Assembly: GCA_009760855.2 (NCBI GenBank)
Contig: WPIO01000210.1
Coordinates: 266,387 to 330,386 of the forward strand
DNA from: Cristatella mucedo
Lineage: Eukaryota > Bryozoa > Phylactolaemata > Cristatellidae
Direction: 5' to 3'
DNA length: 64,000 nucleotides
The translations under genes and the position numbers were made by a program. Below, in pieces: positions 21,911 to 31,720 of the stretch. Within the stretch, counting starts at the first letter, position 1, and each line of letters starts with the position of its first letter. The notes below the pieces were generated by a model. It had not been told where the DNA came from. It was given only the letters and a program-made list of their open reading frames with translations, and ran no database searches.

Positions 21911-22228
21911 ATACGGCCTCGGATCTGATCAGTCCGGGGTCCGGCGTTAAAAAATATTCACTGAACCAAGTGGGAAAAAAGCATGGATCCCCATAATGAA
22001 TGATGCGACACTTTGGCCAATCCGGGGTGGTGTTAATGCAATGTAGCTTTGCATTAACATTACATATCTCGACATAGAGGATTAGGCCTACGTTCTCGGT
22101 CGCGGCGCAGACAATGGCATTGGTTATCCTCCTGCCCAGCTGAAGAACGGCGGTCGTCGTCTCCTGGGTCGCCCTGCCGCTCAGCCAGAGGGCTCAGACT
22201 CAGACGTGTCGCTCCACCTTCATGTTTA

Positions 22229-22884
22229 CTACGAGTAGAGGCCCTCGTAATGTTGACCAATCTGCGGAGCTGGCTCCGGCGGAACTGCATCGCGGCCACG
22301 AAACTGTGGTGGAGCCGGGTCCACAATTGGCGGCGTCGCAACAGAGAACAAGGTAAGCGTGGGAATGTTCGCATCCAAGCCGGTTAGCAGTGGTTGATGT
22401 TGACAAATCCGAGGCCTCGGCGTCGGTTTATCGTTGCCTGCAACTGACACATTGGCATTCATTTTTCCCACTATGCCTAGCTGCGCATCGACCTGCTTCG
22501 GTGGCCTGGTCTGCCTGACCGTAGCTCGGTGCATCTGGTGTGGCGGAGCTACAGCTTCTAAGCGACCCATCAGAAGTAGCTGGTGGTCACCCACCTGCAC
22601 GGTTGCACGCCCATAGCTATAGGTGACCGGCGACAGGGAGGCCAGAAAGTCAGTTCCCAGCAGCAGCGGCTGCAGAGACTCGGTGGTGACATAGAATTGA
22701 TGCTCGCGGGTGATGCCTCCCACTTGGAAGCTCGCTGTCACGGCCCTTATTATAGGCAGGGAAGAACCCGTGATATTGGAGGCCCGAACTGACTCAATCG
22801 ATTAAGGAAGGCACAGCTGGCGGGCAAAAGAGACTGCCATCAGGGAGATATTGACACCTGAGTCTCAAAGTCCGCTAACCAGCA
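22229..22884 (-). pseudogene. LTR-A aspartic protease remnant
   Basis: On the minus strand a retropepsin-like region reads L-stop-DSGVNISLM. The catalytic DSG is at 22856-22864 and an in-frame TGA sits immediately before it at 22865-22867. Further on come ITGSSLP and FQVGGITREHQFYV, then LLLGTDFLASLSPV at about 22630-22660, the second hallmark of retropepsins. Another stop lies near 22800. An open frame then continues to about 22229 (170 codons from 22741), with no YxDD or RT fingers following. The enzyme would cleave Gag polyproteins. This copy is inactive. Confidence 0.7.
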
Positions 22885-23371
22885 CACCATCATTGGTGCA
22901 ACAGTCTGCGGGGCAAGGACACTGGTGTCCACGACTTCCCGCCTCATCCGCGCCGGTAGTAGTCGCTCCTGTTGCGGCAGGGCCGATCGAGCATACTGGT
23001 AGCCGTAGTCATGAAGGCCAAAACCACTCTCAGAGGCCTGATAAGCCATGTGATAGGTATGGACGTCTGTCGAGAGCGAAGGTGCCCACCCAGCCGAAGC
23101 TCGGCCAACGTACCCACTCAGAGCAAGAAAACTGGCGACACTGGTCCGGAAGGTCGCTGGCCCCCGAGTGTGGCCGTGAACCCGCGCGACTGGGGCGTGC
23201 TGGCCAGTGCTCTCTGTTGCTTCGATAAGCCAACCCGTACTGGAATGGTCTGTCACGTCCTGCGTCCAACCATCTATCCCTGTAGGCCATGGCAGCCTGC
23301 ACCCGGTAGTCGGGCCGCCGACAGTTCTGTACAAGCAACTTGCCTCGCGGCTCATACGACTGCTTTGTGGT
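22885..23371 (-). pseudogene. LTR-A nucleocapsid-like region with decayed zinc knuckle
   Basis: The minus-strand frame around 23290-23340 reads VQNCRRPDYRVQAAM. It resembles a CCHC knuckle of the type C-x2-C-G-x-P-G-H-x4-C in which the first Cys, the His and the last Cys are lost. The following residues, rich in Arg, Ser, Tyr and Gly, lead to the protease. The frame is shifted relative to the protease. Confidence 0.45.
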
Positions 23372-23376
23372 GGGTT

Positions 23377-24450
23377 ATAATAATAATAGTAACAATTCAC
23401 TTAATAAAGCGCCCTCTGACAAATTTATCTCACTCTAGGCACTTTACATTTGCTGCAAAGTGAAATGAAATTGAATGGTAAGTAAAATCATGCTTGAAAA
23501 ACAAACAAAATGAATAATATAGTTAGGGGTGACATGCACAGGGTCAGCATGCAAATGTGGTTAGTGGCAGCATGCACAGTGTCAGCATGCATAAGCACAT
23601 CAAGGACGAATCACAGTGACCCGCTAAATGCTGTCCTAAAATAGGTGTGTTTTTAAGTTCCTTTTAAATCTGGTCAGGTCAGGGGATGTTCTGACGCAGG
23701 TCGGGAGGGAGTTCCAGGCTTCGGGAGCATACGAACTAAATGCACGGTCTCCAAAGGATTTAAGGTTTGTACGAGGTATTTTTAGACTGTTGGATTCCGA
23801 AAAGCAGTTGGTACGATGCTTGGCCTGATGGGGTAGTATATCTGACAGATAGGCTGGAGCCATAGAATGAAGGGACCTATAAGTGAGCGACAAAACCTTG
23901 AATTCAATCCGTTGCTTGACTGGTAGCCAGTGCAGGTCGGCGAGAAGTGAATTAATGTGGCAACTTCGACGCTCACGACAGACAAGTCTAGCGGCCGAGT
24001 TTTGCACCAGCTGCAATCGCCTGATCGTATATGCTGGTAGGCCAGTAAGCAGTGAGTTGCAGAAGTCGAGACGGGATGTCACGAATGCCTGGACCAACTT
24101 AGATATGGTATCTTTATCTAACCAAGCCCGAATTTTAGCAATGTTATGAAGCTGAAAATAGGCGGATTTGACTTTGGAGCTGATATGGTCGTCTAACGAG
24201 AGGTCGCTTTGGAATATGACACCTAGATTCCGAGCTGATTCGATAAGAGATATGCTGGCAGAGCCAATTTTGAGAGTCAGCCTTTCCAATCTCTGGATCA
24301 CACTGGGTTTGCCCTTAACTAGTAAGTTAGTTTTATCATCCTTTAGTTTTAGAAAATTTGCTGCCATCCATGTGCGGATATTATCGATGCATGCAGCTAG
24401 TGAGTTGAGAGAATTCTAGGTGCTCGAAGGCTGGGAGGGATCAAAGCGAA
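23377..24450 (-). mobile_element. LINE F1 inserted inside LTR-A
   Basis: A 1.07-kb, 5'-truncated F1 copy. The open frame 24367-23636 (243 codons) covers MAANFLKLKDDKTN through LKIGSASIS, DHISSKVKSAYFQLHNIAKI, SRLDFCNSLLTGLP, RRLQLVQNSAARLVCR, LHWLPVKQRIEF and the C-terminal end. One stop lies just upstream (near 24417). The RT catalytic box lies 5' of the truncation point, so it is absent. The tail is ATA repeats at 23377-23390 with the hairpin beside it. The pentamer gggtt at 23372-23376 and 24451-24455 is the target-site duplication. Confidence 0.93.
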
Positions 24451-24539
24451 GGGTTCGAAGGTTCCCCTCTGTCTCTTAGCAAGCAGGTCATACATCTGGG
24501 TCATTTGCCCGGCCAATCCTTTCACCTTACACTATATCG

Positions 24540-25884
24540 TGCGAAGTAGGAGCCCTGTTCCTTCCGGATGGGTATGGGCGGCCTTGGTCGCCGGCGTGCG
24601 TGGCGGAAGCAGCACTGCGACTAAAAAAGCGAGGTCAGCTTTGCATCCTTCAGCAAAAGATAGGATAGGCAGGGCAGTCTTTATCAAAGACAGTGCCACT
24701 AATATCGATATGAAGGCTCCCGATAAACAAGGAGAGGACCATAGCGTTACGGTCCACCTCCGGAATAGGAGGGTATGCTACGGCCACAGTATCTACAAGG
24801 TGCCTATAGAAGTCGTAAGTGCTTCGCGAAGCACCCTGGCGCCAATCTCGTAGGGCCTCACGAGCAGCATTGCCACGCCCGCCTGAGGTGAACGTCCGCA
24901 CCAGTTGAACTTTCACTTCTTCGAATGTACATAGTTGGCCTCGCTCATCTCAGAGCCGTTCATAGACCAAGCGATATACGTCAAGTGCTCGGCCGCGACA
25001 GTATGCGCCCAAGCGCAATAGCTGGAGGTCCGGAGACCATCCGCAGGATCAGGAAAACACTTCATAATCGCTGATCCACCGTGGTGAGGAGTCCGTCACG
25101 GTCCCCCCCACCGGAACGGCGCAATTTTCAGCGATTGGGCCTCTAGGCTTCCGTCATATGCCACTGAGGGCGCGGGTATAACGAAGATCTGGTTTGGCAA
25201 TGCCGGCTCAGCTGTGCACGGAGCCAGTTCAGCGGGCTGCACAGCGACAGGTTGGACCGGCTCTCTGCTTGCGTCAGCCGCTGGCGCGAAGGTACACGCA
25301 GTGCCCAAGCGTGCCTGTACGATTTCCTCCTGGCCTGGCCGCATATGGATTACCGCGCCACCAGAAACAGGGTTAGCGGAAAAGGCCCCGAGCGGGATGA
25401 AGGACAGATTGGCGCCGCAGCGGACGAGGCCTGCGCGGCGTGCGTCAGGGCAACTCCTGGCTGGCAGGTCGCAGCGTATGAGGCGTAACCTGCAGCGGGT
25501 TGCTAAGCGGCGGGCGAAGCGGACCCCCCCCCGGACTTAGTGTCAGCCCGACCGCGTGCTGAGGCGGCAAATGAACTACCGTGGGTGGGCTGCGCGGCTC
25601 AGCTGACGGACGGGTTGCAGGTCGGCGGTAAGGCTACCCGCCCGGCTGGTGTGCTGGCGCTGCGGCGGCCGATCCATGAAACAGCCGCCGTGCGTAGCTT
25701 TGCATTCTCTTCCTCAAGCGCGCGCAAACGCTCCGTTAGATTGCGGTTAAGAGAGGCGAAAATAGCGCAGTCGTTTAGGCTCGACTGCAGGATGTTGAAC
25801 GCTGTGCTGAAGGTATTCAATAGCTCCGAGCAGTCAAGCGACGCCATCCCCGCGTCTAATCTAGAAGCTTGCTAGCGTTCCGAG
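24540..25884 (-). pseudogene. LTR-A gag remnant
   Basis: On minus, after the 5' LTR, an 82-codon frame (25847-25599) has a coiled-coil-like stretch, LTERLRALEEENAKLRT. A second frame (25344-25096) contains FVIPAPSVAYDGSLEAQSLK, the kind of phrase that opens the capsid region of Gypsy-type Gags. A third (24916-24650) has FTSGGRGNAAREALRDW and RDAMVLSLFIGSL-like sequence, compatible with capsid C-terminal helices. Stops and frameshifts separate them. Gag would form the virus-like particle. The assignment rests on position between LTR and protease more than on motifs. Confidence 0.55.
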
Positions 25885-25902
25885 CCAAAAGCAGGGTCAC
25901 CA
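25885..25902 (-). other. Candidate primer-binding site of LTR-A
   Basis: Two bases inside the 5' LTR end the minus strand reads TGGTGACCCTGC. A TGG-start next to the LTR is the normal site for pairing to a tRNA 3' CCA end. I cannot say which tRNA. Confidence 0.5.
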
Positions 25903-25904
25903 AA

Positions 25905-26349
25905 TGAAACCGCCCAGAAGCTCGTCCCCCGGCTCTCTACCGGTGGACGATGTAGTGCAGAGCTGCAGTGTGGTTAAAACGCAAGTCGCCACAACTGGGT
26001 GCCGAAAGCAATAGTTTATTGTGGCCTGTTAGTAGTGGTTACGCGCCGGCGCAAGCGCTTTACGCACCGCCGAATGGACCGGCGGAGTTAACTGCGTGAG
26101 AACTCTCGAAGCCCGACTGCAATAAGCAGCCACATGCCTGCGCCGCTAGCAGTGGACCCGACCCCGAAGGCGGACCACTACACCACCAAAAGATATGAGC
26201 AGCTAACTGGGTAGTCGGCCGTACACAACCGCTCAGTCTAAGTTGCACTTAGCTATTCGTCACCGTAGGTTCAACTCTCGTGTTTTCGAGGCGTAGTCTT
26301 GGATCGACTACCAAAGCTCCAGCCCTGAGCTCTGTCATTCATATCGCTT

Positions 26350-26391
<42 letters not shown>

Positions 26392-26779
26392 TCTCTCTCT
26401 CTCTCTGCCCTCTTGACCTTGAGCATAGCTGCTTTGTTTTGTCGGACCCTAGCTCTCAGTGTCCGTCCTCGGCCTATTCGCTTCTGCGCGTAGTTTATTA
26501 GACGGCTCCTGCGCCACTTGCCATCCTATCGCTCTTTGTCTAATCGAGTTAAGTAGTCAGTTTACATCCTGATTGCTCTTTGTCTGACCGAGCTCCATTT
26601 TAACCTGACTGGATCTCGCTGTCAATCTGACGCCTCCATCCGCTCCCGTTTAACTAATGTATCCCCCTACCCAATTCTTCTTTGCTAGTTCGCCCGCTAC
26701 GGGTTGCTCTCGGTGCCCTAGTCAAACCCACTAAGGTAAAGGCTAGTATTGCGGCTAACGTGAGAGCTGCACCAGTGCA
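25905..26779 (-). repeat. 5' LTR of LTR-A
   Basis: It matches 21066-21890 from the plus-strand 'cagaagctc' end to the 'gtgca' end. It includes the shared blocks 'cacaactgggtgccgaaagc', 'gcgcaagcgctttacgc' and 'gtttaactaatgt'. It contains an expanded CT run (26353-26406). Confidence 0.88.
26353..26406. repeat. (CT)n microsatellite within the LTR
   Basis: About 54 bp of CT repeats with a single imperfect unit. The sister LTR has only a few CT units at the same position. Confidence 0.97.
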
Positions 26780-27244
26780 TATAGATTGAGACAAAAGGTG
26801 GTAAAGGTGCTTTAAAATACATCGCTGTCAAAGCGTGGATGCATACAAATCCATTTCGTAAAGTCACACATGTATATATATTTATTTATGTATACTTTAA
26901 AAGTGACTCATTTTAAGTGAACCTTAACTTCTCATGCCTGAATTAGACTCCACAGATCTTTAGCCGACGCAGCCACGGTGACTCAAGAACTGGCTGCAGC
27001 GAATGGTTTAATAATAATAATAATAATATGCCAAGATTCTAACTGGTTATTTAGCGTCTGATGGGATATCAATAGCCGCGCATTAAATGTTTAATGTCTG
27101 AAAGCACTTCTTGCCCGGGCTTCTGTCTTCAGAAAAAGACGTCAGGGAGGCAAGATCGCAATGCCATCAAAATCCTTTTTCTGTCTACGCGTGCTGGCGA
27201 TGAGACCATAAGCTATTGAAACGTGCGAACGGCCGACAGGAAAA
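26780..27244. other. No gene; short (ATA)n at 27011-27028
   Basis: No supported coding frame. The ATA run might be a vanished F1 tail, but no hairpin accompanies it. Confidence 0.4.
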
Positions 27245-27410
27245 ATGCTAGCTGATTTAATGGCCTCTTTTGTATAGCGATAGAAGAGACTTTACGGCTA
27301 TCATCACCACTTGCAGCGGCGATAAAGAATCGCACACCGCTTGATTTGGACTCACGACTTCGGAACCGACATCTTAAAATCAGTAGCTCCGCGCTGGCCT
27401 TTGCTTAATT
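27245..27410 (-). mobile_element. tRNA-derived SINE (type A)
   Basis: Read on minus: a degraded head near 27400, a box-B-like 'gtgagtccaaatc', then 'gcgattctttatcgccgctg', 'gtggtgatgatagcc', 'aaaagaggccattaaatcagc'. It keeps the family order with moderate divergence and has no A-rich tail of its own beyond 27245. Confidence 0.7.
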
Positions 27411-27938
27411 TTAGCAAAAACAAGAACTGTGCGGCGTGTTCGACCTCCTCTATTCTTTAGCAGTGACCCAGAGAGGACCACTAGTATGGTGAGAGAGCAA
27501 GAGCTTAATAGCAAGCCGAAAAGCTCACGGATCAGTGATGGCAATTTGGCCTTGAAAATTGATCGGCTACCCGCGGGAGCCGCTGATTGATGTTGGCTGG
27601 CGTGTCGACCTCTGGCATAACTCTGTCCAAAGATAACCGTGAAGAACCTTTCTGGCATTCAAGCTGTACTAGGTTGCCCATCTGGTGGCCAAGCGATGGT
27701 ACTAATTCCTTACCGTAATAGCCCACGGTGCCGATCGTAATGCCGCTAAGGTCTTGCCCAATTGTCTGTGCTAGGTATTTAAGAGTCAAGCGACGCTCGC
27801 TAACGGTCTTTGGTATGGCTCATGCTCTCTCTCCCTCTCCCTCGCTCTCTCTCTCTCTTCGGCTAGGTTTTGACGCCGTCAGCGGTAGCTGCAGACTAGC
27901 TTCTCTGAAGCGAGCGAGGAGGGAAGGTGGCCCTAATT
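27411..27938. other. No gene; imperfect CT-rich patch
   Basis: A CT-rich imperfect stretch lies at about 27826-27862. Frames in this interval on the two strands contradict each other and show no motif. Confidence 0.35.
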
Positions 27939-27939
27939 A

Positions 27940-28637
27940 TAATAATAATAATAATAATACTGCACTTGATAAAGCGCCCTCAGAGAACTCAATCTCTTTC
28001 TAGGCGCTTTACATTTGCTGTAAAGTGATATGCAATTGTATTGGAAGTAAAATCATGCTTGAAAATCAAACAAAACGAATAACATGCTTAGGGGTGACAT
28101 GCACAGGGTCAGCATGCAAATGTGGTTAGTGGCAGCATGCACAGTGTCAGCACGCATAAGCACATCAAGAACAAATCACAGGGACCCACTAAATGCTGTC
28201 CTAAATAGGTGTGTTTTTAAGTTTCTTTTAAATGTGGTCAGGTCATGGGATGTTCTGACGCAGGTCGGGAGGGAGTTCCAGGCATTGGGAGCATACGAGC
28301 TAAATGCACGGTCTCCAAAGTATTTAAGGTTTATACGAGGTATTTCCAGACCGTTGAATTCCGAAAAGCGGGTGGTACGATGCTTGACCTGATGGGGTAG
28401 TAAATCTGAAAGATAGGCTGGAGCCATAGAATGAAGAGACCTAAAAGTGAGCGACAAAACCATGAAGTCAATCCGTTGCCTCACTGGTAGCTAGTGCAGG
28501 TCGGCGAGAAGTGGAGTAATGTGGCGACTGCGACGCTCATGACAGACAAGCCTAGCTGCTGAGTTTAGCACCAGCTGCAATCGCCTGATCGCACATGCTG
28601 GTAGGCCAGTAAGCAGTGAGTTGCAGAAGTCGAGAAG
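27940..28637 (-). mobile_element. LINE F1 copy
   Basis: A truncated F1 with tail (TAA)n at 27940-27958 (plus reading), hairpin at 27970-28012, 3' UTR and coding end (frame 28484-28176, LSLTFRSLHSMAPAYLSDLLP to FRTAFSGSL). Upstream coding back to the RLDFCNSLLTGLP block is frameshifted. Similarity ends at about 28637. The nearby hexamer ggccct on both sides might be a target-site duplication with a few extra bases, but I am not sure. Confidence 0.88.
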
Positions 28638-28898
28638 TTGTGTGCAGGCCCTCTGGTGAATGATGGGAAAGGGCGAGATAGCTTCAGATGGATTCGGCGG
28701 AGGTCGCCAAATATGGTCGTCTCACGTGCGAGCTCGAATTTCGCGGTTCGTTTGTGTTTTATGTGTGAGTGCATGCATGCACACGTGGTCTCGGCGTAAG
28801 AATTCGCCGATGCCCACTAGAAGTAGTTCGCTGTGGTGTGTGAGATATTTCAGTGGTTCGGGCTCCTCAATCTATTTCGGTCATTTACCCTATAGAGA

Positions 28899-29317
28899 TG
28901 CACTGGGGCAGCTCTCAGGCTAGCCACAATATAAGCCCTTGCCTTAGTGGGCGTAACTAGGGCCCCCTAGAGCAGCCTATAGCGGGCGGACTAGCCAAGA
29001 AGATTGGGTACGGGACACATTAGTTAACCGGGAGAGGAACGAGGCGTCAATTTGACACCGAATCCGCTCAGGTTAGAATGGAGCTTTGTTCAGACGAAGA
29101 GCGGCCATGACGTCGACCGACTACTGTGCTCCATTAGACAAAGAGCGGTCAGGATATGGACTGACTACTGTACAATTAGACAAAGCGCGATAATGATGGC
29201 AAGCTGGCGCAGGAGCTATATAATAAATTACCGGCGGAAGTGAATAGGCCGAGGATGGACACCGAGAGGTAGGGTCCGAAAAAAATAGCAGCCATGCTCA
29301 AGGTCAAGGGGCAGAGA

Positions 29318-29378
<61 letters not shown>

Positions 29379-29405
29379 AACAAACAGGGAGAGAGAGAGA
29401 GAGAG

Positions 29406-29497
<92 letters not shown>

Positions 29498-29527
29498 AGA
29501 CACAGAGAGAGAGAGAGAGAGAGGGAA

Positions 29528-29586
<59 letters not shown>

Positions 29587-30097
29587 AAATGACAGAGCTT
29601 GGGGCTGCAGCTTTGGTAGTCGATGCGATACTACGCTTCGAGAGCACGAGAATCGAACCTACGGCGACAAACAGCCAAGTGCAACATGGACTGGGCGGTT
29701 GTGTTCCGTCGGCTATTCAGCTGCTCATATCTTGAGGTGCTGTAGCGGTCCGCCTTAGGGGTCGGGAACATCACTAGCGACGCAGGCGTGTGGTAGCTTA
29801 TTGTAGTCGGGCTTCGGGAGTTCTCACGAAGTAAACTCCGTCGGTCCGGAGCGCGCCGCGTAGACGCGTAGGGTAGTTGATCATACTCGGGCTTCGATAG
29901 TTTGCGAAGTTAACTCCGTCGGTCTGGTACGCGCCGCGTAAAGCGCTTGAACCGGCGCGTCACTACTACTAACAAGTCCACAATAAACCGTCGTTTTTTG
30001 GCACCCAGTTGTGGCCGCTGGTGTGTTTACTGAGCCGAAGCGCTGCACTACACCGTCCAACGGTAGAGTAAGGGGGGCGATATTCTGCGCGGTTACA
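28899..30097 (+). mobile_element. Solo LTR of LTR-A, inverted, with giant (AG)n
   Basis: It starts TGCACTGGGGCAGCTCTCAG and ends GCGGTTACA, matching the termini of the LTR-A LTRs in the opposite orientation. It is followed by unrelated sequence instead of a primer-binding site, so it is a solo LTR. It is longer than its relatives mainly because of an AG run (29312-29583) at the same site as the CT run in the other LTRs, plus a partial internal duplication near 29800-29900 ('cgggcttcg' with 'gttaactccgtcggt'-like blocks twice). The flanking hexamers tagaga and tagata could be a decayed target-site duplication. Confidence 0.8.
29312..29583. repeat. Long imperfect (AG)n microsatellite
   Basis: About 270 bp of AG repeats broken by a few short interruptions ('taaaacaaacaggg', 'taag', 'aataagacac', 'ggaaaggg'). 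Apparent Arg-Glu and Ser-Leu open frames here are artefacts of the repeat. Confidence 0.98.
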
Positions 30098-31222
30098 TAG
30101 ATAAGAAACCTTCGTGTGGAGTCGTATTTCTACCACGAGAGAGCTCGGTGTAGTGCGTGATAGATTCTTGCCTTCACTGCAAAAGCGGAGTCCTAGTACT
30201 CTAGTCAGTGTCGAGGCTTTGGATCGGGCTCCTCCGTCATATCTGGGTTGCTCCCCAAAGTAGAAGTAGATAGTCCAAGTGCGGGACGTATTCATCCGCA
30301 AGCCTGCTTGTGCTGTTGTGAGCCTGCGAGGAGTGTGGAAATAAAACTGAGCGAGACGCGCAGCAACATTGTGCGCTTGCGAATGGATCTCAGTTAAATC
30401 CGCCATTTGTGTGTCTGGCTTTCTAACTCACGAGCCGCGGGCTCACGACCCTCATAGTAGCAGTAAGTAGGTGAGTGCCAGAAACGCTCATTTCGTGAAG
30501 ACCTGCTTAATGAGCGTAGACAGACACGCACCAAATTCACTTCGGCCGTAGGTTACACCGCTTGGTAAGCGGCAGGTTGCGACTACTCCGCCCAGCCTTA
30601 GGCGTTCTATTGTCGACGGATGAGGAGGCCAAGTTTGATGACCAAAGATTTAGTCTGGAGCGTGAGCATTTATCCAGAGTTGAGACCCTGACTTAAGGTA
30701 GGCAAGAAAAACAATATTTCCACCATTCGATGTCGCAGCCAAATTTTGAAAAAGCCAGACGACCAAGCGGACGATATTTAGCAGGGGAAGTTGGTTCTCC
30801 AGCACCATTGCAAGCCTAGGAAGTGAGTCTGGGATCGCGTCCGACCCTGTGGGCACACCAAATGAACAAAAAAGGAGCAAAATAGCAGCTAAATAATAGC
30901 AACCCAATAATAACAAGCGAGTGGCCCCAGGTGACGGCACCATGAGACATAGCGATTCCGGCCTTCAGAGAGGCAATTGTAACCCTTAGCGGGGCGATAT
31001 GGGGCTTCCATGAGCTGATATTGTCCAGAGATGATGCGAAACTGGAATGTGTCGAGGGAAAAAAGGCTTGCGATAGTGACGAAGAGAAAGCGGCCGGAAA
31101 GAGACAGCCCGCGATACGCGTCATCAGAGAGAGACTGTATCGGCAAAGCTGACCAGTGAGAGTGACGCAGTGGAGCGTGCCCGTAGGAGAGGGAGAGCGA
31201 GCAAGAGAGAGAGACAGAGACA

Positions 31223-31224
<2 letters not shown>
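30098..31224. other. No intact gene; one LTR-B gag-like fragment
   Basis: At about 30600-30690 the plus strand translates to DEEAKFDDQRFSLEREHLSRVETLT-like sequence. It aligns with the EEAKVED / FRLEKEQLARIETGT segment of LTR-B at 14176-14255, so this is a third, more distant relative of that Gag. The rest of the interval has weak frames (30406-29969 and 31124-30816 minus) with no motif. Confidence 0.45.

Positions 31225-31310
<86 letters not shown>
31225..31310. repeat. (AG)n microsatellite
   Basis: About 86 bp of uninterrupted AG repeats, preceded by a GAGACAGAG-rich degenerate lead. Confidence 0.98.
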
Positions 31311-31313
<3 letters not shown>

Positions 31314-31327
31314 TGTAGAGCTTGCCG

Positions 31328-31720
31328 CTATATCAATTCAATAGAGTGGAACCCCAAATGCGACTGCGGTAGCCACCCAGCGAAGTGGAACCCCGTGGGC
31401 ACCGGCGTCCCCGTCCCAGTTGACTGTCCGGAGTGATCGTAGGACCGGCGAAAGCGTGCAGAGGCTGAAGAACCACCAAAGCTCGCGCAGAGCTTGAGAC
31501 CTGCAACCGCAGCTATAAGATTGAAGCTATGCGACAGCCTCTCTCGAAAGTTGGCGGCAGCTGTAGCGGACTGCTCTCCGTAGGTTGTACTGACGTCTGC
31601 CTCCGGCAAATTACTGCTACATGGTCTGCCATGATTAGGCCCGCCGTAATCTTTAAAGTTGACAATGCGCTGGATCTTGTAGAGCCCGAATGATGTCCTG
31701 AAGGACCGCCTGCGACTCAT
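31328..31720 (-). other. Unidentified 130-codon open frame
   Basis: The translation starts MSRRRSFRTSFGLYKIQ and is Ser/Gly/Ala-rich. It has no motif I recognise and no second copy in the window. It lies between an AG microsatellite and the LINE F2 3' end, and may be chance. Confidence 0.15.

Larger units (their letters stand above)
21066..26779 (-). mobile_element. LTR-A: gag-protease LTR retrotransposon lacking RT and integrase
   Basis: Two direct LTRs (21066-21890 and 25905-26779) bound the element. On the minus strand the order is 5' LTR, primer-binding-site candidate, Gag remnants, an inserted LINE, a decayed zinc knuckle, an aspartic protease remnant, a polypurine tract and the 3' LTR. 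Without the LINE the interior is about 2.9 kb, too short for pol, and no RT (YxDD), RNase H or integrase pattern is visible. It is therefore an internally deleted, Metaviridae-like (Gypsy-type) element by protease and LTR style. LTRs begin TG and end CA. I could not find a convincing target-site duplication (flanks aaata and tatag). Confidence 0.85.

Noticed and set aside
22840-23400. 186-codon minus frame as a separate gene
   Set aside because: It lies in the LTR-A nucleocapsid-protease interval and overlaps, in other phases, the frames that carry the recognisable Gag/protease motifs; it also runs into the LINE tail.
26780-28898. Target-site duplication for the LTR-A element or F1 copy at 27940
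   Set aside because: Candidate matches (aaata/tatag; ggccct) are either mismatched or do not abut the element ends.
29228-29758. Long open frames of Ser-Leu (minus) or Arg-Glu (plus) repeats
   Set aside because: They are direct translations of an (AG)n/(CT)n microsatellite inside a solo LTR.
31156-31436. Arg-Glu repeat open frames
   Set aside because: Translation of an AG microsatellite.
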